A DNA stretch of 64,000 nt from Reinekea marinisedimentorum. GTDB taxonomy: Bacteria; Pseudomonadota; Gammaproteobacteria; Pseudomonadales; Natronospirillaceae. The translations under genes were made by a program, and so were the position numbers. Under the pieces are notes generated by a model. The model made no database searches. It saw nothing but the letters and a program-made list of their open reading frames with translations, and was not told where the DNA came from. The stretch spans positions 248,001 to 312,000 of the forward strand of contig NZ_SLZR01000003.1 of NCBI RefSeq assembly GCF_004341165.1, read 5' to 3'. Position 1 is the first letter of the stretch, and the number at the start of each line of letters is the position of its first letter. Positions 56,008 through 64,000 of the stretch are shown here, one piece after another.

Positions 56008-56559
56008 TTAGGACGCTTTTGGCTTTAAATCGCCCCACGCTGCTTTGAGATAAACGATCATCGACCAGAGCGTTAAAACCGAAGCAACCTGCAAAGAAAC
56101 AAGCCCGACAGTGGATAACAATGTACCCGGAGCCTGACTCAACAAAACAACGATGGCGATCATTTGTACCGTGGTTTTAATTTTCCCCAGATTATTAACC
56201 GCCACACTGGAGCGACTGCCCAGTTCCGCCATCCACTCGCGTAAGGCGGAAATAACGATCTCCCGGCCGATAATAATCACCGCTGGAATAGTCAGCCAGA
56301 TGGTGTGATGGCTTTCCACCAATATCACCAGAGCCGCGGCAACGATGAGTTTATCTGCCACCGGGTCTAAAAAGGCACCAAAAGGCGTGGTTTGGTCCCA
56401 TTTACGCGCCAAATAGCCATCAAACCAATCGGTCACCGCAGCAACGGTAAACAATACGGCTGTGGTCATATAGGCCCAATCAAAAGGCAGATAATAAGTA
56501 ATGACGCAGACAGGGATTAAAACAAGCCGAAGCAGCGTAAGTAGATTTGGGATATTCAT
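56008..56559 (-). CDS. pgsA: Phosphatidylglycerophosphate synthase
   Basis: Inner-membrane CDP-alcohol phosphotransferase that commits CDP-diacylglycerol to phosphatidylglycerol. The 183-residue protein opens [17 protein letters not shown] and has the D-G-x2-A-R-x8-G-x3-D-x3-D motif ([27 protein letters not shown], about 42-68) within four or five membrane helices. It is 63 bases downstream of uvrC, and followed by the tRNA-Gly operon. The gacA-uvrC-pgsA-tRNA order equals E. coli uvrY-uvrC-pgsA-glyW. Confidence 0.97.
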   Translation of the reverse strand: MNIPNLLTLLRLVLIPVCVITYYLPFDWAYMTTAVLFTVAAVTDWFDGYLARKWDQTTPFGAFLDPVADKLIVAAALVILVESHHTIWLTIPAVIIIGREIVISALREWMAELGSRSSVAVNNLGKIKTTVQMIAIVVLLSQAPGTLLSTVGLVSLQVASVLTLWSMIVYLKAAWGDLKPKAS

Positions 56560-56622
56560 GAGGCACCTGAAAAATTTATTAAAAGCATTATAACCACTAT
56601 GACGACGCTTGAAACAACCTGC

Positions 56623-58458
56623 CTAGGTTGAGTGAAGGTAATCATAGATGCTTTGCGCAAGCGATTTGGAAATTCCGGAAACTTTTGCAATTTCTTCCAC
56701 ACTGGCAGATTTAACGGCCAAGGCGCTGCCAAAATGACGGATCAGCGATCTCCGCCTGCCCGGCCCCACCTGTGGTATATCATCCAGCACGGATCCGATT
56801 CTGGCTTTACCACGACGCGCCCTGTGGCCGGTAATTGCAAACCGGTGCGCCTCATCGCGAATGTGCTGAATTAAATGCAGCGCCTGCGAGTGATTTGGCA
56901 ACAAGACAACGTTATCGGTGGTTTCAAAAAACAGGGTTTCCATGCCGGGCTTACGGGTTTCACCCTTCGCCACACCCAGCAGTGGAATACTGATGGCCAG
57001 GCCCTGCATTACATCCAGTGCCATATTCATCTGGCCTTTTCCGCCGTCTACGATCAGCAGATCCGGCAAGGCAGTACCTTCTTTCTGCAATCTGGAGTAA
57101 CGGCGGTGAATAGCCTGAGACATGGCAGCATAGTCATCGCCTGCGGTCACATCTTCAATATTGAACTTACGGTACAGGCTTTTATTGGGCCCATCCTGAT
57201 CAAAGACGACGCAAGACGCTGTGGTGGCTTCACCACTGGAATGCGAAATATCGAAACATTCAATGCGCTCCGGAATTTTTTCCAGCGACAAGGCTTCCTG
57301 AAGGGCTTCCAGGCGTGCCGTTATCTGCGCACCGTGAGACATTCGCAACTGCAGTTGCTCTGCTGCGTTGGTTTTTGCAAGCTCCAGCCACTTAGCGTTA
57401 GTGGAGCGCACAGCATGCTGCACAGTAACTGTTTTTGAATACTGCTCCTTCAGTGCCGCTTCCAGCCACCGGGCATCTTCCAGTGGCACATTGGATAAAA
57501 TTTGCGACGGACAGTCACCGTGATGCTTCGCCAGGTAATACTGAGCAAGGAAGCCGGCCATAATCAGGCTTTCGTTCTCTTCAATACCCGGCTTGGGAAA
57601 GAAGCTGCGGCTACCGATCATGCGCCCGTCTCTCACCATCAGAAAATGAATGCAAACGCCGGCGGCCTGTTTAACCACGGCAAATACATCAACATTGCCC
57701 TTACCACCGGCAACGTATTGCTGCTCCTGCACCTTGCGCAGAAATAACAGCTGATCACGATACTCTGCCGCCTGCTCGTAGTTGTAGCTGGCGGCGGCTG
57801 AATCCATTTCTTTTTCAATTGTGTGGATCAGATCCTGACTCTTCCCCTTTAAAAAGGCCCGGGTTTTAGCCAGATCTTTATCGATCTCTTCCTTTGAAAC
57901 GTACCCCACGCAAGGCGCTTTACAGCGCTTTATCTGGTATTGCAGGCAGGGTTTGTTACGGTTTTCAAAAACAGCGTCTTCACACTGACGAATACGGAAA
58001 GCCTTCTGCAACAGCACCAGGCTTTCGCGCACAGCGCTGGCGCTGGGGAAAGGGCCATAAAACTCATCTGAGTTGCTTCGCGCTCCACGGTGCAGGTACA
58101 GGCCCGGCCACTGATGCTGGCTGGTCAGTTTAATGTAGGGGTAAGACTTATCATCAACCAACAGAATGTTATAGGGCGGCCGGTGATTCTTAATCAACGT
58201 CTGCTCAAGCAGTAACGCCTCGGTTTCGCTGTGGGTAATGGTAATTTCGATTGAGTGGATACGGGAAACCAGCGCGACAGTTTTGTTCGTCAGCCCGCGG
58301 CTGCGAAAATAACTGGAAACCCTGTTCTTCAGGTTTTTCGCCTTACCCACGTACAGCAGTTCTTTATCGACGCTGTACATTCGATAAACACCGGGCCGGG
58401 TCGTAAGGTTTCTTAGAAAGGTTTTATGGTCAAAAACTTCTGGTGTGTTTTGTGTCAT
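56623..58458 (-). CDS. uvrC: Excinuclease ABC subunit C
   Basis: Makes both incisions in nucleotide excision repair. The 611-residue protein has the GIY-YIG 3'-nuclease (about 17-95: GVYRMYSVDKELLYVGKAK), four cysteines (CEDAVFENRNKPCLQYQIKRCKAPC, about 158-182) probably for an Fe-S cluster, a UVR domain, the RNase H-like 5'-nuclease (FDISHSSGEATTASCVVFD, LLIVDGGKGQ) and C-terminal helix-hairpin-helix motifs. It lies 18 bases after the response regulator gene. No LexA box is visible upstream. Confidence 0.97.
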   Translation of the reverse strand: MTQNTPEVFDHKTFLRNLTTRPGVYRMYSVDKELLYVGKAKNLKNRVSSYFRSRGLTNKTVALVSRIHSIEITITHSETEALLLEQTLIKNHRPPYNILLVDDKSYPYIKLTSQHQWPGLYLHRGARSNSDEFYGPFPSASAVRESLVLLQKAFRIRQCEDAVFENRNKPCLQYQIKRCKAPCVGYVSKEEIDKDLAKTRAFLKGKSQDLIHTIEKEMDSAAASYNYEQAAEYRDQLLFLRKVQEQQYVAGGKGNVDVFAVVKQAAGVCIHFLMVRDGRMIGSRSFFPKPGIEENESLIMAGFLAQYYLAKHHGDCPSQILSNVPLEDARWLEAALKEQYSKTVTVQHAVRSTNAKWLELAKTNAAEQLQLRMSHGAQITARLEALQEALSLEKIPERIECFDISHSSGEATTASCVVFDQDGPNKSLYRKFNIEDVTAGDDYAAMSQAIHRRYSRLQKEGTALPDLLIVDGGKGQMNMALDVMQGLAISIPLLGVAKGETRKPGMETLFFETTDNVVLLPNHSQALHLIQHIRDEAHRFAITGHRARRGKARIGSVLDDIPQVGPGRRRSLIRHFGSALAVKSASVEEIAKVSGISKSLAQSIYDYLHST

Positions 58459-58476
58459 GAATACTAACTAATGTCT

Positions 58477-59121
58477 TCAGACCAGCTCTTGAGGTTCCAG
58501 CAAACCATGACGAATGGCCAGGTGCGTAAGCTCTACATCTGAAGAAACAGACAGCTTTTCAAATACACGATAACGATAGGTATTTACAGTTTTTGGGCTG
58601 AGACAGAGTTTATCTGAAATTTCCTGAACCTTTTTACAGGAGCAAATCATCGTCGCTATCTGCATCTCGCGGTCAGAAAGATCATTGAAAGGATTGCCGG
58701 AACCGGAAAAGCTTTGAAGAGCCAGCTTTTGCGCAATGCTTGGCGTCAGGTATTTCTGCCCGGCCATAACTGTTTTAATGGCCTTCAACATCTCATCCGT
58801 TGAAGCACCTTTGGTTAAATAGCCTGAAGCACCGGCCTGCAACAGCCGCGATGGAAAAGGGTCATCGCCACAGGCGGTCACTGCAATAATTTTAATATCG
58901 GGAAATTGCCTTAATATTTTCCTGGTCGCTTCAATGCCATCCATTCCCGGCATACGAACATCCATAAGGATGACATCGGGCTCATGTTTCTTGGCTAACT
59001 TAACTGCCGCTTCACCGCTATCGCCATCTGCGACCACCCGGATGCCTTCAACATCAGAAAGCAATCTCACCAGCCCAAAACGAACTAAGTCATGATCATC
59101 TACAACAATCAGCTCTACCAC
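58477..59121 (-). CDS. uvrY: GacA/UvrY-family response regulator
   Basis: NarL/FixJ-type regulator that, in Gac/Rsm (BarA/UvrY) systems, activates small RNAs that sequester CsrA/RsmA. The start is a GTG at 59121 with a GGGGTG ribosome site, giving 214 residues as in GacA; an in-frame TTG four codons earlier is unlikely. The receiver has VDDHDLVR and phospho-acceptor Asp54 in VILMDVRMPGMDG. The LuxR-type helix-turn-helix (about 145-200) has LSDREMQIATMICSCKKVQEIS and LCLSPKTVNTYRYRVFEKL. Its sensor kinase and target RNAs are not in the window. Confidence 0.93.
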   Translation of the reverse strand: MVELIVVDDHDLVRFGLVRLLSDVEGIRVVADGDSGEAAVKLAKKHEPDVILMDVRMPGMDGIEATRKILRQFPDIKIIAVTACGDDPFPSRLLQAGASGYLTKGASTDEMLKAIKTVMAGQKYLTPSIAQKLALQSFSGSGNPFNDLSDREMQIATMICSCKKVQEISDKLCLSPKTVNTYRYRVFEKLSVSSDVELTHLAIRHGLLEPQELV

Positions 59122-59199
59122 GATACACCCCAAGAAAATCAGCCCTCAGATAATACTTCGGGCTGATCGCATTAGAAAGTGATTTTCCTCAGTAGTTGG

Positions 59200-60591
59200 T
59201 CACAGGTGGGTTTCGGCAAATGCCGCCAAACGACTGCGAGCAACAGACTGCAGGGTGATGGAACCACCGTGGCTAAAGCCTTTAAAACGCTCACTCAGGT
59301 AGGTAAGGCCGGAACTGGTTGCGCCTAAATAAGGCGTATCAATCTGCGCCAGGTTACCCAAACAGACCACCTTGGTGCCCTCGCCGGCACGGGTGACTAT
59401 TGTTTTCACCTGATGCGGTGTCAGGTTCTGAGCTTCGTCGACAATCAGAAACGTCTGCTGGAAGCTTCGACCACGCACAAAGTTAAGGCTCTTAAACTGC
59501 AGCGGAACTTTAGAGCCAACATAGTCTTCACTGCTGCCCGGGTCAAAATCTTCGGAATGCAGGGCCTCCAGGTTATCGGTAAAGGCGCCCAGCCATGGCT
59601 GCATCTTCTCAGCCTCGGTGCCGGGCAGGAAGCCAATGTCTTCATCCAGGCCGCGCGTACTGCGTGTTGCCAAAATGCGCTTGTAGTCTTTGGTTTCCAT
59701 GGTCTGCTCCAAAGCACAGGCCAAGGCGAGAATTGTTTTACCGGAACCGGCAGCACCATTGAGGGCGACGAGGTCTATTTCGGGGTCAAACAACAAGTAC
59801 ATTGCCATTGCCTGGAACAGATCTCTCGGGCTCAGGCCCCAGGCTTTCTGCCGCATCAACAGGCCGGTGTTCAGCAATTCAATCGCGTAGTTTTCGCCAT
59901 CTTCTTTGTAGATGCGACAAACAAACTCTTTGTCATCAAACACAAACTGATTCACATAGGCTTTTCGCGACAGGATTGCCTGCAGGGTTTCCTTCTTCAG
60001 TACATGATATTTTTTACCGGAGACATTCTGAGACTCGATGGCCTCTATTTTGTCCCAGAAGCTGCCTTCAACATGATGGTAACCAGTAGCGAGGGATTCC
60101 AGGTCTGAAATCAGCTGGTCGTTGTGGTAGTCCTCTGCAAGCAGACCACTGCCACGAGCCTTTAGGCGCATATTGATATCTTTGGTGACCAGTACCACCT
60201 CTTTTTTTTCGTCCTTTTTCTTGAGAGATATCAGATCATTGATAATCAGGTTATCGTTGCTGGTCGGGCTGAGTGAGCCCGTATCGTCGCGGGAAGCGAC
60301 AAGAATGGTAATACTGCCCAGCGTAGAACCGTCGGGCCGGGGCAAGGGCACGCCCTTCATTACATCTGCAGGTGAGGCCGCGCCTAACAACTCATCAATG
60401 GTGCGCACCGCCTGTCGCGCATCGGCTGCAACTGCCGACGCTCCAACCTTTAGTTTATCCAGCTCCTCTAATACTGCCATGGGTATCAGAACCTGGTGTT
60501 CTTCAAATTTGAATACTGCATTTGGGTCGTGAATTAATACATTCGTATCCAGTGCATAAGTGCGAATTCCGGACGTCCCAACTTCTGTCAT
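59200..60591 (-). CDS. PhoH-family protein with N-terminal PIN domain (PhoH2 type)
   Basis: Probable RNA helicase/ribonuclease. The 463-residue protein (ATG at 60591) has an N-terminal PIN nuclease domain (YALDTNVLIHDPNAVF, EELDKL, ATRD-like VLVTKDINMRLKA, about 1-150) and a C-terminal PhoH ATPase with Walker A LNGAAGSGKTILAL and Walker B FLIVDEAQNLTPHQVKTIVTRAGEGTK. This architecture, without an adjacent antitoxin, is common in proteobacteria; mycobacterial PhoH2 with an added antitoxin has RNase and helicase activity. It is monocistronic. Confidence 0.9.
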   Translation of the reverse strand: MTEVGTSGIRTYALDTNVLIHDPNAVFKFEEHQVLIPMAVLEELDKLKVGASAVAADARQAVRTIDELLGAASPADVMKGVPLPRPDGSTLGSITILVASRDDTGSLSPTSNDNLIINDLISLKKKDEKKEVVLVTKDINMRLKARGSGLLAEDYHNDQLISDLESLATGYHHVEGSFWDKIEAIESQNVSGKKYHVLKKETLQAILSRKAYVNQFVFDDKEFVCRIYKEDGENYAIELLNTGLLMRQKAWGLSPRDLFQAMAMYLLFDPEIDLVALNGAAGSGKTILALACALEQTMETKDYKRILATRSTRGLDEDIGFLPGTEAEKMQPWLGAFTDNLEALHSEDFDPGSSEDYVGSKVPLQFKSLNFVRGRSFQQTFLIVDEAQNLTPHQVKTIVTRAGEGTKVVCLGNLAQIDTPYLGATSSGLTYLSERFKGFSHGGSITLQSVARSRLAAFAETHL

Positions 60592-61026
60592 ACGCAAATC
60601 CTCTAACGATTATTATTTCCGTAATGTCTCTGTCTTTTCGGCCTTAAATGCGAAACAACCTCCCTATCGATCGGTTTATAAGTCTTTGTCATGCTGGTCA
60701 GCGGCTCTGCGCTGCTGCGTTTCTGAGTATTACCTCAAGTCTGCGCTACTTGCCCTCTTACCGTGCCGACAAGTAACAAATACCATAAAAGATGCGCATT
60801 AATGTTATATATTCAGGTAAATCTTTGCTTCCTGACTATCAGAATAGGCCAATATCAGCGCGCCATCACTGTTTTGGCGAATAACACCGCTCAATCATTG
60901 GTACTGACAGCCCTGCTCCTCACCACTACGGAAAAGTTTATCGCCGGCGCCTGTACTTCCGGATATTAAGAGTTATCATCCACTTAAGAATCGCAATTTT
61001 CTTTTTGAAATCAAACAGGTAGCACC
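60592..61026. other. Divergent phoH-pabB intergenic region
   Basis: These 435 bases hold only short open frames of 60-80 codons without recognisable similarity, good ribosome sites or conserved ends, so I do not call genes. Both neighbouring genes must start here. A TATAAA on the minus strand near 60676-60681 may belong to a phoH promoter, but no -35 at good spacing is seen. Confidence 0.4.
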
Positions 61027-62382
61027 TTGCGGGTATTGCAGCTCCCCTATCTCAGACAGCCTCAACTTCTGATCAATCAAATTAAAGACGCATCAGGTTT
61101 AATCTGGTTTCACGAAGGCGGCAAACAAGGCCAGTGCGAATGGTTTTCCGCTTGGCCAGACAGAAACTTTGAGTATCTTGGCAACCACCAGACCAGGGTT
61201 ACGGATGTGCACGGGCAACAACAAATGGTTAGCGGCGACTTTATTGAGCTGCTGAAAGCCACCGTTTGCCAATCCACCGCCTCAGCAAAACCCGGGTTTA
61301 CATCTGGCCTGGCCGGTCATTTCAGCTATGACTTTGGACTGGAACGGCTCAATGTGCATTCAAAGTTTACTGCCACCAATACGCCACTGGCCGTCGTTGG
61401 CAACTACCGTTGGAGCTGCTACACCAATCACCACGAACAGAAAACCACGCTCTATATTCAGGATGATTGTGCTGCGGAGGTACAGCAACGCATCATCAGC
61501 CTTGCTGATAACGCGAAGCAAGCAAGCCTGAGTAATGCTAATGCCAGCAAGCCTGTTGTCGGCGAGTGGCAAAGCCAAATGTCGAAGACGGCATACAGCA
61601 AGTCATTTCAGGCTATTCAGAACTATCTGGTAGAAGGCGATATTTATCAGGCAAACCTAACCCGGCAATGGCTTTCTCAATCCGACGACACGGACTGGCA
61701 GCTTTACAGTGCGCTGGTTGCAGCCATGCCAGCACCCTTCTCGGTGTTTCACCGCTGCGCCACACTCTCGCTGCTCAGTGTTTCGCCCGAGCGCTTCATA
61801 GAGATCAAAAACCGAAAGATCACCACCCAGCCGATCAAAGGCACCCGCCCCAGGGGGGACACGCCGGAACAGGACTCAACACTCCGAACAGAGCTGCAGA
61901 ACAGCGAGAAAGACCAAGCCGAAAACCTGATGATTGTCGACCTGCTGCGCAATGACATTGCCAAAAATGCCACCCCCGGCTCCGTTAAGGTTGAAAGACT
62001 ATTCGAAATACAGAGTTTCAGGAATGTTCACCATCTGGTCAGTACAATTACAGCAGAGCTGCAAGAAGGCTCTCACCCGCTGGATGTATTAGCAGATGCC
62101 TTCCCCGGCGGCTCAATAACCGGCGCTCCCAAGAAGCGAGCGATGCAAATCATTGATGAACTGGAGACAGTCCGCCGTGGCGCTTACTGCGGTAGCGCTT
62201 TTTACCTTTCAGATAATGGCGATTTGGACAGCAACATCCTGATCAGGACCCTGACCCAGCAGGCAGACAAACTTAGTTGCCACGGTGGTGGTGGCATTGT
62301 GATCGACAGTAAGGAAGATGAAGAATACGAAGAAAGCGCGATTAAAGTATCGCGCATTCTCAAAGCGTTACGGCCCCACTGA
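61027..62382 (+). CDS. pabB: Aminodeoxychorismate synthase component I
   Basis: With a glutamine amidotransferase partner (PabA or TrpG) it converts chorismate to 4-amino-4-deoxychorismate, the substrate of PabC. The 451-residue protein starts at a TTG at 61027 with AGG upstream; no ATG fits. The chorismate-binding domain (about 180-450) has YQANLTRQW, PERFIEIKNRKITTQPIKGTRPRG, DLLRNDIAKNATPGSVKVERLF, FPGGSITGAPKKRAM and CGSAFYLS. The PIKG lysine favours PabB over TrpE. The pabB-thrH-cysH neighbourhood matches Pseudomonas. Confidence 0.95.
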   Translation: MRVLQLPYLRQPQLLINQIKDASGLIWFHEGGKQGQCEWFSAWPDRNFEYLGNHQTRVTDVHGQQQMVSGDFIELLKATVCQSTASAKPGFTSGLAGHFSYDFGLERLNVHSKFTATNTPLAVVGNYRWSCYTNHHEQKTTLYIQDDCAAEVQQRIISLADNAKQASLSNANASKPVVGEWQSQMSKTAYSKSFQAIQNYLVEGDIYQANLTRQWLSQSDDTDWQLYSALVAAMPAPFSVFHRCATLSLLSVSPERFIEIKNRKITTQPIKGTRPRGDTPEQDSTLRTELQNSEKDQAENLMIVDLLRNDIAKNATPGSVKVERLFEIQSFRNVHHLVSTITAELQEGSHPLDVLADAFPGGSITGAPKKRAMQIIDELETVRRGAYCGSAFYLSDNGDLDSNILIRTLTQQADKLSCHGGGGIVIDSKEDEEYEESAIKVSRILKALRPH

Positions 62383-62399
62383 AGGCAGGGCCAATACCA

Positions 62400-63017
62400 C
62401 TAAAGCGACAACTTACGGTTGCTGGCCTTGATGAATTCCTGCTTCAGAGCGTCATAGCCGGTTACGGCCGGGAACTGAGGAAACTCTTCAATAACGTTGG
62501 CTGGCGCATTAAACAGGATGCCCGCGTCTGCTTCTGAGAGCATGGTGGTGTCATTGTAGGAATCACCCGCAGCAATGCAGCGGTAGTTCAGCGAGTGGAA
62601 AGCCTTAATTGATGTACGCTTAGGGTCTGCCTGACGCAATTTGTAGTCAGTAATTTCACCGGAATCGGCAACTTCCAGCTTGTGGCAGAACAGAGTCGGG
62701 TAACCCAGCTGACGCATCAGCGGAGCGGAGAACTCATAGAAGGTGTCCGATAAAATGATCACCTGGAAGCGTTCACGCAGCCAATTTACAAATTCCGCCG
62801 CGCCCGGCAGTGGAGAAAGCTCTGAAATAACCGCCTGAATTTCATTAATCCCCAGGTTATGCTGCTTCAGAATACCCAGTCGCTGACGCATTAAAACGTC
62901 ATAGTCCGGAATATCACGAGTCGTTGCTTTTAGCTCTTCAATACCGGTTTTCTCGGCAAATGCGATCCAAATTTCAGGGATTAAAACACCTTCCAAATCA
63001 AGACAGGCCAGTTCCAC
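62400..63017 (-). CDS. thrH: ThrH: phosphoserine phosphatase / phosphoserine:homoserine phosphotransferase
   Basis: HAD-family enzyme that in P. aeruginosa dephosphorylates phosphoserine and can transfer its phosphate to homoserine. The 205-residue protein matches ThrH along its length: MELACLDLEGVLIPEIWIAFAEKTGI with nucleophile Asp7 and Glu9 (DLE instead of the usual DxD), TTRDIPDYDVLMRQRL, ILSDTFYEF, and AAGDSYNDTTMLSEADAGILF. It converges on pabB and is divergent from cysH, as in Pseudomonas. Confidence 0.95.
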   Translation of the reverse strand: MELACLDLEGVLIPEIWIAFAEKTGIEELKATTRDIPDYDVLMRQRLGILKQHNLGINEIQAVISELSPLPGAAEFVNWLRERFQVIILSDTFYEFSAPLMRQLGYPTLFCHKLEVADSGEITDYKLRQADPKRTSIKAFHSLNYRCIAAGDSYNDTTMLSEADAGILFNAPANVIEEFPQFPAVTGYDALKQEFIKASNRKLSL

Positions 63018-63156
63018 AATTCACTCCATTATCTACTATTTAAAAAACGCAGCTAATGTATTGTTTGACTTGCCGTTAAGCAATACATTCTGGACAGCTT
63101 AAGGCCATATAAGCTCAAATTATTGCAAACAGGCCGAATAATTATATTCCTGACAG

Positions 63157-63180
63157 TTATGAAATAAGCTTATTTTATAA
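63157..63180 (+). promoter_or_regulatory. Palindromic operator overlapping the cysH -10 box
   Basis: TTAT-GAA-ATAA-GC-TTAT-TTT-ATAA (63157-63180) is a 24-base palindrome with a single mismatched pair, built of TTAT-N3-ATAA units. A perfect -10, TATAAT, lies at 63176-63181, while no good -35 is present, which suits an activator-dependent promoter. The AT-rich dyad contains T-N11-A patterns typical of LysR-type sites, so CysB is a candidate. Confidence 0.5.
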
Positions 63181-63242
63181 TGTTATTTAACCCTATTATT
63201 CCTGCGTGATAAATTGAGCCAAAATCAGGACGCAGTGGAAAC

Positions 63243-63959
63243 ATGACAGATATAACATCTCTACAGCTGGAGCTCAGCAACATCTCCCCCAGAGAGATTT
63301 TAAAAAAAGCGATCTCAGCCCATGAAAACATCGCCATCTCATTCAGCGGTGCTGAAGACGTTGTGCTCATAGACATGATCGCCAAGATGCCCAACAAGCC
63401 GAAAATATTCACACTGGATACCGGCAGGCTTCACGCAGAAACATACCGCTTCATCGAAGACGTCAGGAAACACTATGGCGTGACCATTGAAGTCTATACA
63501 CCTAACAACGAACAGCTGGAGCCTTTTGTTAAGCAGAAAGGCATGTTCAGTTTTTACGAAGACGGACACCAGGAGTGCTGTGGCATTCGTAAAATCGAGC
63601 CGCTGAGGCGAGCACTGAAGCCGCTCGACGCCTGGATTACCGGCCAACGTAAAGATCAGAGCCCTACCCGTAACACCGTGCCTCATGTGCAGAAAGACAC
63701 AGCATTTGAGGGCCGTGCAGAGGTGCTTTACAAATATAACCCTCTGGCAGACTGGAGCTCAGAAGACGTATGGAACTACATCCGCATGATGGAGGTTCCG
63801 TTCAACCCGCTGCACCTGAAAGGCTTTAAAAGCATCGGTTGTGAACCCTGCACTAAAGCCACACTGCCTAATCAGCATGAACGGGAAGGACGCTGGTGGT
63901 GGGAAGAGGCCACACAAAAAGAATGTGGCCTGCACTCAGGTAACCTGGCAGCCAGCTAA
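63243..63959 (+). CDS. cysH: Assimilatory adenylylsulfate (APS) reductase
   Basis: Reduces APS to sulfite with thioredoxin as donor. The 238-residue protein has the [14 protein letters not shown]-loop (34-45), [12 protein letters not shown], and four Fe-S cysteines: the pair Cys112-Cys113 (ECCGIRK) and Cys200/Cys203 (GCEPC). The catalytic Cys228 lies in the C-terminal ECGLH. The Fe-S cysteines make it an APS-type rather than a PAPS-type reductase. It feeds sulfite to CysI at 52.7 kb. A palindromic promoter region lies 60 bases upstream. Confidence 0.96.
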   Translation: MTDITSLQLELSNISPREILKKAISAHENIAISFSGAEDVVLIDMIAKMPNKPKIFTLDTGRLHAETYRFIEDVRKHYGVTIEVYTPNNEQLEPFVKQKGMFSFYEDGHQECCGIRKIEPLRRALKPLDAWITGQRKDQSPTRNTVPHVQKDTAFEGRAEVLYKYNPLADWSSEDVWNYIRMMEVPFNPLHLKGFKSIGCEPCTKATLPNQHEREGRWWWEEATQKECGLHSGNLAAS

Positions 63960-64000
63960 TCAATAGGTTGGCAATGGGGTGTTTTTAAACAACTCATCCA

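Noticed and set aside
59200-60591. Toxin-antitoxin reading of the PIN-PhoH gene
   Set aside because: PhoH2 in mycobacteria has an adjacent antitoxin, but no small gene with a ribosome site precedes this one.
60560-60969. Two short plus-strand open frames between phoH and pabB
   Set aside because: The first overlaps the phoH start, both are short, and neither has convincing ribosome sites or similarity.

Overview
The window is a stretch of core chromosome from a Gram-negative gammaproteobacterium with moderate G+C, close to 50% by eye. It carries lipid A/KDO genes (lpxK, kdsB, kdsA, kdsC, lpxH), Lol lipoprotein export, RMF, RNase E, a GacA/UvrY regulator and a 180-kDa NAD-dependent glutamate dehydrogenase. 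From memory, the order holB-tmk-mltG-pabC-fabF-acpP-fabG-fabD-plsX-rpmF-yceD-maf-sppA-rluC-rne-murB-ptp-kdsB-lpxK-exbD-exbB-comEC-lolD-lolC matches the arrangement in Pseudomonas. The [4Fe-4S] APS reductase, ThrH and the two-gene cysI/DUF934 unit also point to a Pseudomonas/Oceanospirillales-type organism, probably marine. The genus cannot be fixed from the sequence alone.

Layout. 1-10.6 kb (mostly minus): clamp-loader, dTMP and folate genes, the fatty-acid cluster, rpmF-yceD, SppA and RluC, with a divergent Maf-like gene. 10.6-13.8 kb: rne and its long leader. 13.8-22.3 kb (minus): envelope and LPS genes, an ExbBD motor, ComEC and Lol. 22.3-27.7 kb: PilZ protein, agmatine deiminase, DinG, and KdsA facing KdsC. 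27.6-36.9 kb (minus): a small helix-turn-helix-like gene, PpiD, HU, Lon, ClpX, ClpP, trigger factor and three tRNAs. 36.9-44.5 kb: FolD, PpiB, LpxH, three RNA methyltransferases (TrmA, RlmG, RlmKL), YjbQ and RMF. 44.5-55.4 kb: PyrD, a DUF2835 protein, a FadL-like porin, GdhB, sulfite reductase, and an SOS-controlled SulA-like protein. 55.4-59.1 kb (minus): gacA-uvrC-pgsA followed by Gly, Cys and Leu tRNAs, the same order as in E. coli. 59.2-64 kb: a PIN-PhoH ATPase, PabB, ThrH and CysH.

How the genes work together. The fab/plsX block supplies acyl-ACP for phospholipid and lipid A, and lpxH, lpxK and kdsA/B/C complete the lipid A-KDO core. PabB and PabC, at opposite ends of the window, make p-aminobenzoate, and FolD uses the resulting folate. 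CysH and CysI/DUF934 perform two steps of assimilatory sulfate reduction. PpiD, Lon, ClpXP and trigger factor form a protein-quality block.

Nothing here is a clear novel defence, secretion or biosynthetic system: I see no prophage, transposon or CRISPR array. The notable signals are regulatory and structural: an intrinsic terminator inside the lpxH coding sequence, a decayed second tRNA-Gly in a 99-bp duplication, tandem LexA boxes at a free-standing sulA-like gene, a possibly leaderless yceD operon, a palindrome on the cysH -10 box, and a small DNA-binding-like protein overlapping kdsC.
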